This document shows, one piece after another, positions 1 through 12,495 of a stretch of DNA of 64,000 nt. The stretch covers positions 744,001 to 808,000 of the forward strand of contig JASBNA010000005.1 of NCBI GenBank assembly GCA_038087015.1, read 5' to 3'. The notes under the pieces were generated by a model, which saw nothing but the letters and a program-made list of their open reading frames with translations, did not search any database and was not told the DNA's origin. This stretch comes from Cerrena zonata (Eukaryota > Basidiomycota > Agaricomycetes > Polyporales > Cerrenaceae). The position numbers and the translations under genes are program-made. Each line of letters begins with the position of its first letter. The first letter of the stretch is position 1.

Positions 1-31
1 TCTCCCCAACCACGTCGGTAGTTGCTTTGCC

Positions 32-2219
<2,188 letters not shown>

Positions 2220-3354
2220 GCAATGTGGAACATGCTTCTACTTCCTTCTCGACCATTTTTTCACCGGTCATCTCTCGTATTATGTGTCAGTCTCTTAGAC
2301 ATGTACCCTTACTCTGGCTTCAAGGTCTCTTTTCCAGATCTTACCTTTTTAGCAGCAATGTTTTCTTGATTCCGCCCAGTCTCCAGGGGGTTCCTTCGCT
2401 CGTTTCACTCAGTTTGTCATTATTTATAGGTCTTTCTCTCTTATCAAGTCTGTCTAGCAGACCATCGCATAGCCGCATTGATATTTCTTATTCGCGTTCT
2501 TGCTCTACATCCTTCTCACTAACAAATGTACTATCTTGTCAGTCGCATCCATACATGTTCTCTGTTCCTTGTGTTGTCGTTCCCTAGCTGTCCCTTCGTT
2601 CGCCACCCTCCTTCTCCTCCTTTCTCTCTTCTCTCTACTTTTCCTGCTGGCGATTATAGCGATAGGTTTTTTCTGTTTCTGCAGCATGGACCTCGTCTCG
2701 TCAGAGTTACAAATGTATCGTTGGTCGTTACCGTGTCTTGGTCTCTTCTTATTTATGTTACTGCCCGTATGGCGTGGGTTTCTTTCTTGTGATGTTCTAT
2801 GCTCACTGAAGTTGGCAATACAAAACGACCCTTCATCTGGCCAAAGTATTTCATCGTGGCGATGATACTTATATACAGGGAAATATATAAGATAAGATAA
2901 GATGACAGCAGATTAAGCATCCGCAACAGCCTGAGGTTGAAGTTCAACCGACTCAGCTTGAACTTTGAGTTTCAAGACACCAACTATCCAGGCAGTGACA
3001 CAGAAACCCCAATATATAATATCCTAGGTATTACCACCATTCTATCAATCCTTCGCCATCAACTCGATGCAACGCACCCTCACGCAAGTAAAAAAAAAAA
3101 AGAACCAAAATTGTCGACGATATCCTCATTCATATTTCCAACCTCTTGAATACCGGATCACCCGAAAACCTCACGGTTGGGGTGTCAGGGTCTCCCAACG
3201 ACGTCATGAATCTCGTATGATATTACGAGCTTAAATTAACATCTAACCCCCCACCAACTTCTGGAGTTTTCGCAATAACTATTGTATCAGCTTGGTGATC
3301 ATAGCATGTCTTGAGTGCATTGCCCACACACCGACGAACTCAGCACTTACGGAC
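2220..3354. other. Intergenic region between convergent genes, pyrimidine-rich
   Basis: This stretch separates the kinase stop from the stop of the NTF2-like gene. About 2240-2700 is strongly T/C-rich with many ctt and tct runs, as in an extended 3' region. It opens long frames on the plus strand only because of this bias. An A-run lies near 3090. I see no coding signal. Confidence 0.6.
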
Positions 3355-3963
3355 TCAAAGTTTACTTCCATGTATGTCTTGACCGCTGAACCGGAGAGGA
3401 GTCCTACTTGGGACAAAATGCACCATTGCCCTGGAGTCGACAAACTCTTCCACCTTTTGTATCTTCCATTCGCCTCCCTCTTGTATCAAATGGTGCAGAA
3501 ACATGTATTCGTTGCCATATGGAACGCCGGTGTGGAAGGTAGCGGTAGATGCTGCCTAAAGAAATAAGGGTATGAGAGTTATTTATATCATTTGGCGTAA
3601 ATTTTATTTACCTGGACAATAATCTTTCCTGGAGCTTCAATCACTTGACGTATATAGAGCTGGATTTACAAGCTCGGAGCCTTAGTATGATTAAAACGAC
3701 ATTAACCCCACACCCCTTACCTGTAGGTTACGGAACAAGGCTAGAGGGGTTTTACGCGCATATGCAAGGAACCGTTCCTTGTTCCGAACTGGATAACCCA
3801 GACTCTGGGGTAAAAATGTGTAAGTATAATCCTCCGTGAGTGTTGTAGCAAGGATCTCAGTAGCGGATGTATCTTCAGAAGTCATGGCTCTCAAAAACGT
3901 CAAAACAACCTGGAGTTGCGTTGACGGCATGGGAGGAATCGCTTTGGTTGGTGCAAGAGGCAT
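3355..3963 (-). CDS. NTF2-like / SnoaL-like fold protein, unknown function
   Basis: Three exons join in frame: 3963-3721, 3659-3612 and 3555-3355, coding for 163 residues. Visible features are a helical start (STQLQVVLTFLRAM), the segment LTEDYTYTFLPQSLGYP, then YIRQVIEAPGKIIVQ and TATFHTGVPYGNEYMFLHHL, and the end strand GEWKIQKVEEFVDS. This order of one long helix and a curved sheet is typical of small NTF2-like (SnoaL) proteins that are common in Agaricomycetes, some of which are enzymes on small molecules. No catalytic residues can be assigned. It is followed on the same strand by an aldo-keto reductase gene upstream (4395-5790). The start ATG at 3963 is the first in frame; a second Met lies twelve codons later. 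Confidence 0.75.
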
Positions 3964-4394
3964 TGGCTTCAGCTTCTAGATGTGGGTGGGGTATCGGTGT
4001 AAGATGAGGCCTTAAGACAGGATACATTGGTATTATGGTGGTGGTCCAGAACACAACATTTCTCCATATAGTGACGCCCTGTAAGGTATTAATAATAATT
4101 GCAGCAAAGTAGCTACTCAACTTCTAAGTTCGGATACAACCTTGAGCATTTCTAAGCAGATACGGCAACTTGACAAATTGCGATATATACTTTCTACCTT
4201 GCTCCATACTACACGCCAACTCATTGTCAACGATGACTGATTGCTCCATTTTCACATTCAATTCTCATGCTACAACAAACGTTCAGCATTCATAATGTAC
4301 AAGGGTGGTTTACAAAGCAATACCGTATACAACCATTCCATGGTGAGCGTACATCACGGCGATCGTACAGAACTCAAAACATTTTCTCGTACAG

Positions 4395-5790
4395 TTAGAG
4401 TATATTGATTCCCATGTAACTGCATGTTCCCAGTGCGACTGCACCCAATGCTGCGACCACAACGAGTCGACGAATGACAGTGCGAGCGGTCAATCGGCGG
4501 GCACCGGCAGCACCTGCGTTGTCGATGTTGTTGATATCTTCTTTGGTCAATTCTATTGAGTGATGATGAGTTTATAAACGAATTTTGAGCTGCGAGCTTA
4601 GAGAAACAAACCGATGTCTCCTGCTGACAGGTAGCCTTCCAAACGCTCCTTCTTCGTGCTTGAGCTGCAAGTCGAGTTAGATCAGTAATAGTCTCTTTTA
4701 GGGGATACTTACGTCACAACTACAACCCCTTTGGCTTTCCCCCAAGCCAAGAGGACTTGTTCAGGTTTGATATTCAGGCGAGTTGCGATATCATTCACGG
4801 GTCCGTCGACAGGCCCGTTAGGCTGGTGCGTGAGCGGACTGAAGGGATAGTCTCCCATTAGCATGACATAAACGAGGTTGTGCAACTAGAAGCCGTACGT
4901 TAGGATACTGTAAGCTTCGCTGACAATACCATTGTCAGTCCCGAACTTAACAAGAGGAGCTTGTCGGCCTAGAATGTATGGGTGGAAAAAGATCTGTAGC
5001 GACAGACGGACAAGCTAAGGTGTGAGATGACATGCGGAGATTGAGGGAATGGTTACCTGATTAGCTACTGGTTTTATCTTAGCTGATGCAAGGAGGATTT
5101 TGAGATCCTCAATCTCGAAGTTACTGACGCCAATGCTCCTATACAGATGTAGTTTAGTTATAATTCACTGGATTGAGTGTGGATGAATAGCTAACTTGGC
5201 AAGTCCGTCGGTCTTTAACTTCTCCATCTGCGCCCATGCCGTAGGTATATCTGGTATGGCGAGCCGAGGGTGGTGAATGAGATAGAGATCGACGTACTCC
5301 ACACCCAACTACATTACCAAGTTAGTAACTTCTATATAGCATGACGCTCGATACATAAGACGTACATTCTTGAGGCTGTTATTGATGGAAGTCGGAATAT
5401 CTAAACCATCTCGACCAGAGAACTTGGTCGTGATATACAGGTCTTTACGGGCAAGACCACTTTCTTTGATAGCGATGCCAGCCTCGTATTCATTGCGGTA
5501 GGCCTGGGCAGTATCTGCAGCCGCATGATCAACATTATCACAAGCTTCATTTAGCCTACTCCAAATCAAACGCACCAATGTGATTGAAGCCTACTGAAAT
5601 GGCCTGGTCGACGTGATCAGTAGACTGCTGGCCTGTTCCTAATGTCCACGTTCCAAAGGCAATGCTGGGGATTGAAGTACCTGGATGGAAATAGTTCAAG
5701 TTGAGCGTTTCCGAGTCCTCACGTCATCACGGCTAAGTCAGAGCACCACTAAAGCTTACCGTCATTCAATTTAATGATATCCCAAGGCAT
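4395..5790 (-). CDS. Aldo-keto reductase with C-terminal membrane anchor
   Basis: NAD(P)H-dependent reduction of aldehydes or ketones is the family role. Nine exons can be joined from MPWDIIKLNDGTSIP at 5790 to the stop at 4395. The TIM-barrel landmarks are FGTWTLG near the start, FNHIDTAQAYRNE (catalytic Asp and Tyr), LYITTKF (catalytic Lys), LYLIHHP (catalytic His), GVSNFEIEDL, and a C-terminal VVVTSSTKKERL phosphate-binding segment. After the barrel the chain ends in a basic stretch (RRLTARTVIRR) followed by about 23 hydrophobic residues (LVVVAALGAVALG...MGINIL), which looks like a tail anchor in an organelle or ER membrane. One intron donor follows SILT and its acceptor precedes PLTHQPNGP; other joins are less natural. 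The substrate is unknown. Confidence 0.88.
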
Positions 5791-7201
5791 AGTGTCGGTA
5801 ATGCAAACACAAGACTATATACTTGAGACGGTGCCTGCAGGTTGCTTGACGGTGGTGGTAGACAAGCGACACGCGAGAACGACTCCAAGAATACATCGTC
5901 GATGTGAAAATGGCAGGTCCCACAAAGCAACCAACATGCGGCATGGTCATTATAGATAGATACGGCACTTATCGCTGTGGTAATGCGGCGAAAGTGAACC
6001 GTAGGAAAGTGGCGTCATCCTGTGTAAAGCTGTCGACGGTACCTCAGTACAGTGAGATCCTGACTCCTGAGTCGGAATCAATACACACTTGCTGCCAACT
6101 TACTAACGTGGATCCATTGTGTGTATGCATATGCATTGCAGGTTATGAGGGCTTGAGGTCTGTAGCAACGTACTTGATACGAGCTGCAATCAAATTTTAA
6201 CTTCTACCCCAGCAATTCCCACTTCAAGACGGATCTCGATGGAACCTGACATGAATAGTCAGAGGCACTACAGATTGTACGGATGTTACTTTCAATCGTG
6301 AAGCTTGAATTAAGTTGAATATCACGTTAAGAGCACGTTATGGTGTCGATGAGAGGAAGCGAACGTGGCAGTAACTCATTTAACCGGAGTCTAAAGCAGC
6401 CCGACGTTGCGAAGCAATCGGATACTATGCCGCTTTGAACGTTGAACTGCACTGCTCAGGATCATCGTTTGGAAAGCTCCGTTGAATGTATTTGAGTTCG
6501 AAAGTATCATATGTACGTGTATTTTCTCTTTATCCGCCATCACGTTTGAAGAACACTCAAATCGTGAACGCAGAACTTTAGTTGCGATAGCACCAACGGT
6601 ACGTTTGAGACGTATCTATCCAATCAACGTACAGTTTCTATGAACGGTCCGTTATGTACTGGACGGACCTGCGCGGACACATGGTACATCCAGGAGCAAC
6701 ATCATGACGACTCTGGGAATGACCAGTAACACGTGTGTCGCAACAGGTCGCAACGCCAAGACATTGTCTCTCATTTCCTCCATCCACTTTGACTACACTC
6801 CGAGCAAGCGGCCGTACCTGCAATGTCCTGAAACGAAGCTGTTGCACTATCTGCTCCACCTGGTCTACACATACCTACACAGCTCTTCGTTTTTCTGACA
6901 TTGTGCCATATCTTTGCCTACTAATTGACCTTCCCCTGGCCGAGCTATCCCCAGATAACACAGCGACGTCTTCAACGCTCTTCCTAGTGATCGACCTTCC
7001 ATTCAAATAACTTGATGGGGCTTACCGCGCAGTATTCTATTCACATGAATCCTCATGAATTTACTCAGGCGAATCTGACCCAGCTTGTGATCCTCAGGCA
7101 CCAATCAGAACGAACGTTTCCATGCAATGGTCAGAGGAATCGGCCAATGGAACAACAGAACACCCGATTGTCGTCACCATTGGATATGCAATCGAGTACG
7201 A
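5791..7201. other. Long intergenic region between divergent genes
   Basis: Lies between the start of the aldo-keto reductase (-) and the start of the secreted EEP-lectin gene (+). Only short frames without recognisable motifs are present, on both strands. I see no RNA gene or repeat. It probably holds both promoters. Confidence 0.5.
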
Positions 7202-7207
7202 TATAAA
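7202..7207 (+). promoter_or_regulatory. TATA box of the EEP-jacalin gene
   Basis: TATAAA lies 70 bp upstream of the ATG at 7277, a usual distance for a highly expressed fungal gene. The 5' leader that follows is pyrimidine-rich (gtcgctcttgtcgcgtcgtcc). This is inference from position and sequence only. Confidence 0.5.
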
Positions 7208-7276
7208 GTCGACCATTGCGCACCTGAGTTTCTTTGTCGCTCTTGTCGCGTCGTCCTGTCACATTCGTTCCTCGTC

Positions 7277-8782
7277 ATGCAGTCCTTGTTCCGTTGGGTT
7301 AGCCTCGCACTTTTCCTCTCTTCCCCCGTCCTTTCCTCCCCGGTTCTTACGACCCGTGCGACGACGAGTGGTACCTTCAATTTGTTGACATACAATGTGG
7401 CCGGTCTGCCCGGTGAGCTTGATCCCTAACATCGCTATCACATGCAAAATCTGACCATAGAAAATTATTGCAGAGATTCTGTCCTCCGGTGACCCAGAGG
7501 CTGACACTTCCCAAATCTCTCCTCGTCTGACCAACTACAATATTGTCAACGTCCAGGAGGATTTCAACTACCATGCAACCCTTTATGCCGGTGATGACCA
7601 CCCTTACAGGTCTGCTACCTCCGGTGGTGCTGGTAAGCAAATCTTGATGTTCATTCTCTTCTGTATAAATTAACTGTTTCTGATAATATAGGTATCGGTT
7701 CTGGTTTGAACACCCTCTCGGACTTCCCCTTCATTGATTACGAGCGTGTTGGCTGGGATGATTGCAACCTTAACAGTGGTGATTGTCTTACGCCTAAGGG
7801 ATTCACCTTCACCCGTGTCCGCGTCTCCGAAGGTGTCTGGGTTGATCTTTATGACCTCCACACCGACGCTGGCGACGAGGCTGGTGATATCACCGCTCGT
7901 TCCAAGAACTTCGCTCAATTGACTTCTTGGATCAACACTTGGTCTGCTGGTATGCCATTCGTCGTTATGGGTGATACCAACTCTCGTTACACTCGTAACG
8001 GAGACGCCGACACTCTCCGTAACTTCGTTGCCAACACTGGTTCCGTCGATTCGTGGGTTCAGCACATCCGAGGCGGTACCCCTCCTCCCGGTAACACCGA
8101 TGCTCTCGTTTGCCCCTTCCCCTTCCCCGCCGGTACTAGCCAAGATACCATGAACGCTTGCGAGACCGTTGACAAGTTCTTCATTCGTGGAAGCAAGACT
8201 CTTTCATTGGCTTCTACTTCCTTCAACAATGAGAACTTGGCCTTCCAAAACGCTACCGGTGCTCCTTTGAGCGATCACTACCCCCTTACCAGCAATGTTG
8301 CCTGGACTCTCTCCTCCTCCCTCCGTCTTGGCGATACATCCGGCGGACCCCACGGCGATCCTTTTAACGATGTTGCGGGTGTCTTGTCCGGTGAAGTCCC
8401 TATCCTCACTTCCGTCACTATCCGTGGTGGAAGCCGTGTCGACGCAGTTTCTTTCACCGTCAAGTACAAGTCAGGTTCTACCTCGACTGCCTCGCACGGT
8501 GGTACTGGTGGAGACGCGAAGACCTTGAACCTCGCTTCCGGTGAATTCGTCAACTCCGTCACGACATGCTGGGGTCAGAAGAGCGGCCACACGCGTGTCT
8601 TCTATGCTAGTCTCACCACCAACAAGGGTAACACCCTCACCAACGGTGCTACCACTAGCGATTGTCAGACTATCACTGTCCCCTCTGATAAGGGTGATGG
8701 TGCGTGGGGTTTGGTCGGTTTCTGGGGACGTTCCGGAGACGAGATTGACAGGTTGGGTCCTGTCTGGGGTGCTTCGTACTAA
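7277..8782 (+). CDS. Secreted endonuclease/exonuclease/phosphatase-fold enzyme fused to a jacalin-like lectin
   Basis: Three exons (7277-7412, 7474-7632, 7692-8782) give 461 residues. A signal peptide is clear (MQSLFRWVSLALFLSSPVLS). Residues about 30-280 carry the metal-dependent phosphodiesterase motifs of the EEP (DNase I / sphingomyelinase) fold: LTYNVAGLP, NVQEDF with the metal-binding Glu, DLHTDAG, MGDTNSRYTR and the terminal LSDHYPLTS. The last 150 residues have the jacalin signature (LGDTSGGPHGDPFNDV, repeated beta hairpins, and GFWGRSGDEIDRLGP near the end), expected to bind glycans. The likely role is an extracellular enzyme that docks on sugar-coated surfaces and cleaves a phosphodiester in lipid or nucleic acid; the substrate cannot be read from sequence. 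Codons are strongly biased to C-ending forms, suggesting high expression. Confidence 0.88.
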
Positions 8783-9209
8783 GCTCTCGATGCTAATTCA
8801 TGTTGATGATGGTGAGACGATTTAAAAGAAGTGTACAACATGGAACTTTGGGGCTTCTTACTTGTGACTGACAAAAAAGCGACACTGTTTTCTCTTTTTG
8901 CTTAATTTGATACCACTGGAGACCTATCTGCCAACCCACATTCCTTACTATACATACCGCATTTGTCATTATTTAGGCAATCATATACCTTGTTGTACTA
9001 TTTGAGAGTGATCTTAAAGGAGCCTCGTCTGTTTTTTGATTTTGGAATGGTTGAGTATTCGTATCGGGATAATCATGGTACTTAAACATGGTTATATTAT
9101 ACATATCGGAACAGAGTACATGGTAAAATTGAAACATGTCTTGACTTGGCCATACATTAGTATTATGCTACAGTAATCGATGATTTGAGTTTGGAGTGTG
9201 TAAGTCATA
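8783..9209. other. Short region between convergent genes
   Basis: AT-rich 3' flanks of the EEP-jacalin gene (+) and of the first coiled-coil gene (-). No coding or RNA feature seen. Confidence 0.5.
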
Positions 9210-10569
9210 TTAATCATCTTTTCGCGCTGCTTCAAGGACTTCCTGTGACAAACGCGAAAGGCTTTCCATCGCGCTCAACATGGCAGGGATAAACAAGAGT
9301 TCGCTGTTCTCTTCTCCCTGAGCTTTTGATAGAAGTCCTTCAAGCTGTTTTCGACGAGAGCGTTCCGCTTGCAGCTGTGAATGAAGCGTCTGGTTTTCGA
9401 TTTGTACAGATCGAAGATCGTCCTCAAGCTCTGTATAAAACGCTCAGGGACTCTATGGATGAGGAAGCTACGAGACCATAACGTACTTGCGAGCGGAGCT
9501 CCCTTCAAGTAGACATTATTTTTAGATTCCTCTGATGAGAGCACCTCCGAACATGTAGTCGAGTCGGTTTCCCCAAGCTGTTTTAATCGGGAGATAAGGG
9601 CTATTTCTTTAGATCGCAAAGTCCCTAGCTCTCTGCGAGTATCCCATAGGGTTCGTTGGGCCAATTCTACCGCGTCGCTAGACGTAGAACGGGGTGCAGA
9701 TAAAAACGATGAGTTGTAGTGGTCATATCTTCTTGAAGGCGACACCACATTTTGAGTTACATTGGTCTACACGAAGGATATTGTTGCGGATTGATTTTCT
9801 GATACAGGCCGATCGTATATAGCAACTCACCTGAGCACTACTCGTGCCCCCATCGGTTGGTTTGTATTCAGTGGATCGCCTTATAGACAATAATCTTTCC
9901 ATCGCTATATCGTGATCCTCAGTAGAGACTCTTCTTCGTTTGTTGGGCGCGACAGTATTGGGATTAATGGTGTTTGAGTCACTTATTCGAGAGCGTGAAG
10001 GGCCGGCAGAAGATGGGAGAGATCGTGGTGGATACATGTAGTCAGCTAAGCTGGTGTGTGGCTCCCTGTCTGAGCTAAGAAAGCACTTCTTGTTGCGACT
10101 GCTGGGAAAAGTAGGTTAAACATAAGATTGGAAAGCGAAATGAAGGAAGCAGCTCACGCATCAACTAATCTCAAGACTTTTCTAACAGTGGTGACAGTTT
10201 CAGCGATTGGTCCAGTTTAATGAATACGGAACTCTCACATCGAATACTTTTCTAGTAGTGGAGGAATTCGTCTAGCACGAGCAAAACCAGCCTCGAGGGC
10301 ATTATAGAACATCTATTCACAGATCATGGTTAGAAAAAGTCTTGGCGAGCTTGAAGAAGATAACATACACTATTAGCTGCCTCGTTTGAGTATATGCCTC
10401 TGATGATACCACTCTTCCAGATAGGAACAAGACTTTGTGGCATAGGTATCTTCAACGTATCGAGTACACAGTGCACATCTGCAACATATCTTGGGAGACC
10501 TCTACCTTCATCAGCCGATAGATTTCGTGCACCCTGCCCTTGAAGCTGGATGACTAGAACAAGAGCCAT
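9210..10569 (-). CDS. Uncharacterised coiled-coil protein, paralogue A
   Basis: Not recognised. Exons join from the ATG at 10569 (MALVLVIQLQGQGARNL) to the TAA at 9210-9212 with about five introns. The order is: an N-terminal conserved block ending near GIYSNEAANS; a helical segment (FYNALEAGFARARR, then IKVLRLVDA); a basic, low-complexity middle with a nuclear-localisation-like PNKRRRVS; then heptad-rich helices (TLWDTRRELGTLRSKEIALISRLKQL and ENQTLHSQLQAERSRRKQLE) and the end SLSRLSQEVLEAARKDD. The N-terminal block and the helix plan match the next gene (10971-12059), so the two are tandem duplicates. A nuclear, oligomeric, DNA- or chromatin-associated role is only a guess from the basic motif and coiled coil. 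Confidence 0.7.
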
Positions 10570-10970
10570 TTTAAGTCCTCGATGTACAAGAAAAAGGAGG
10601 ATCTTGAATCAAGACAATGAACTTGGACTTGTTCAGAGGAGAGTCGCGGAGCTTGAAATGATGGTTGTAATGCCAAAGCTTAGAGGAAATCGATGAGAGA
10701 GAACTTAATTTTAGAGAGTGAGACTGGTGGACGTGAGCCAACATCGTGTTGCTATGTAGTCAACTAGGTAGGTCCAATTACGAGATTCTCTTTGTTGCCG
10801 CGGCCTTGGTCGCGCTAGAAAAAAATGTGGAAACACACATTAGGCGTTTGACGCTCAGGTTGGCCGTACTAGTTCGAAAGCCGTTCCATTGAGGACTCTG
10901 CCATGTAGACGAATAGATTATGTCCATCGGCGATTGATATAAATATAAACAAAGGGATATAGGAATAACA

Positions 10971-12059
10971 TTATCTAGATAGTCGACCAAGTGCTTCTTT
11001 GACCTGCGCGGCGTTTACGATGTAATCCTTCATTCGCCCCTGCTTCAAATTTTCAATAATTCTTTCGATTTGATGGTTATGATCCTGCTCATACTCGAGC
11101 TCCTGACGTAGCTTGTAGTTATCTCCGCGTAAGGTATCCAACCGACGATACAGATCTGGACGAACTTAGTTTAGACTGGACCCCAATTGTCAAGGCAAGA
11201 CTTACTATGTAATTCTTCATCTTCGTGAGACAATGTTATTGCCAGTGAAGAAGGATTGGGGGCTTTGTGAAACTCTGTGGTGATGCCTAGCTGATGCATT
11301 ATCAAGTCTTCTCTGACTTCCAGAAATGAAATGACGCGTCGAGTAGCTGAGAGTTCGCGACGTGTTGCTTCCAAAACATCGAGGGAATGATCCTCCTCCG
11401 ACACGTCGTGCGCGTTCTGGGATCCATCCATCGAGTTATGAGGCCCGTCTGAAGCCGTAATGTCTATAAAACGTGATTGGGGCTTCTCGGAAGGGGTGGA
11501 TGACTGGTTGGTCCGGGTGATAGAAGGACGATCTGAAGGGCGTCCCAGAAATTGCACTGGTTTTATAGGATCCGGACGCGATGTCCACGAAGAAGAATCA
11601 AGAAGTCGAGGAGAGCCTGCTCCACGGAGGGAAACAGATGATCTTTTAGAGCACGAAATTGTCAGTACCTTGATATGAATAGAGCAGCAGAATAGACGTA
11701 CATCTCCAACCTATCAAGATATCTTTGCGAACGCCGTGCGTTATGAATACCGATATTGAACATATCGCACAACTTCTGGAATACATTGTCATTCACAGAG
11801 CCACTACATACGGTAGAGTTCGTGAACCCACTGTATCTAGACGATCATGCCTGTAAACACACTCGATAGAATCGTCATTCCGGTTGGCGAGATATTTATC
11901 TGGGAATGGTAGCCCGAGGGCATTCAAAGCCTTCTCGAGGTCCGGCTGGTAAGTACGAAGATAATCAGGTCTTGACTGGTCGCGTCGCAAGTCCAATGCT
12001 CTGCGACCCTTGACTTGGACCTCGACCACTAGATCCATATCTCCGTATTTCTCTGTCAT
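10971..12059 (-). CDS. Uncharacterised coiled-coil protein, paralogue B
   Basis: Not recognised as a named family. The chain begins at ATG 12059 (MTEKYGDMDLVVEVQVKGRRALDL) and ends at TAA 10971-10973 (KEALGRLSR). Exon 1 aligns with paralogue A: both have LV-x-x-x-Q-x-x-G, an Arg-rich turn, a Tyr, and a Leu-x-x-Leu-x-(I/L)-P-x-P stretch. The next exon (KLCDMFNIGIHNARRSQRYLDRLE) matches the helical second block of A. The middle is Ser/Pro/Arg-rich, followed by coiled coil (VLEATRRELSATRRVISFLEVRE; LYRRLDTLRGDNYKLRQELEYEQ). The exon 1 donor near 11870 is uncertain (two options, both phase 0). Neighbours A and C on the same strand have a similar layout. Confidence 0.65.
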
Positions 12060-12495
12060 TAAAGATCGTACGTCGAACAGAAAATAACGTAGAGTGGGGA
12101 GTGATGGCAGTGACAGAGCATTGCAGGCATCGTAACCCTCGGTCTCCCAGCAACTAGTAGTGAGTTTGTAAGATGCGGGTATACGTAAGGAATTGATCCT
12201 TGCTACGAAGTAGAAGTGGTTCAGCGCCGTTAGCGTTGATAAGATATCATATCATCAAGTAGATGTCGTAAGAAGCGGTACAAGTCATTGAGTTAGCAGT
12301 GGTATTGTAATTGAGTAAAAGGAGGTTGTTGTATTAGACACAAGAATTGTAAGACCAGTTACAGCAGACTAGTGCACCGATGTCAAGATTGGTCCTTAGC
12401 GGGAGGGGGAAGATGGAACTGATGTTGTTGGATGGAGGGAAGAGGCCATAAGTGTCCGTAAAATCCAGACCATCACGGAAATGAGGGTTTTTCGT
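12060..12495. other. Spacer between coiled-coil genes
   Basis: Upstream flank of paralogue B and 3' flank of the larger coiled-coil gene, both on the minus strand. No supported feature. Confidence 0.4.

Noticed and set aside
2225..2865. Overlapping long plus-strand frames of about 120 codons
   Set aside because: They arise from a T/C-rich tract, lack any motif and lie in the 3' flank of the kinase gene.
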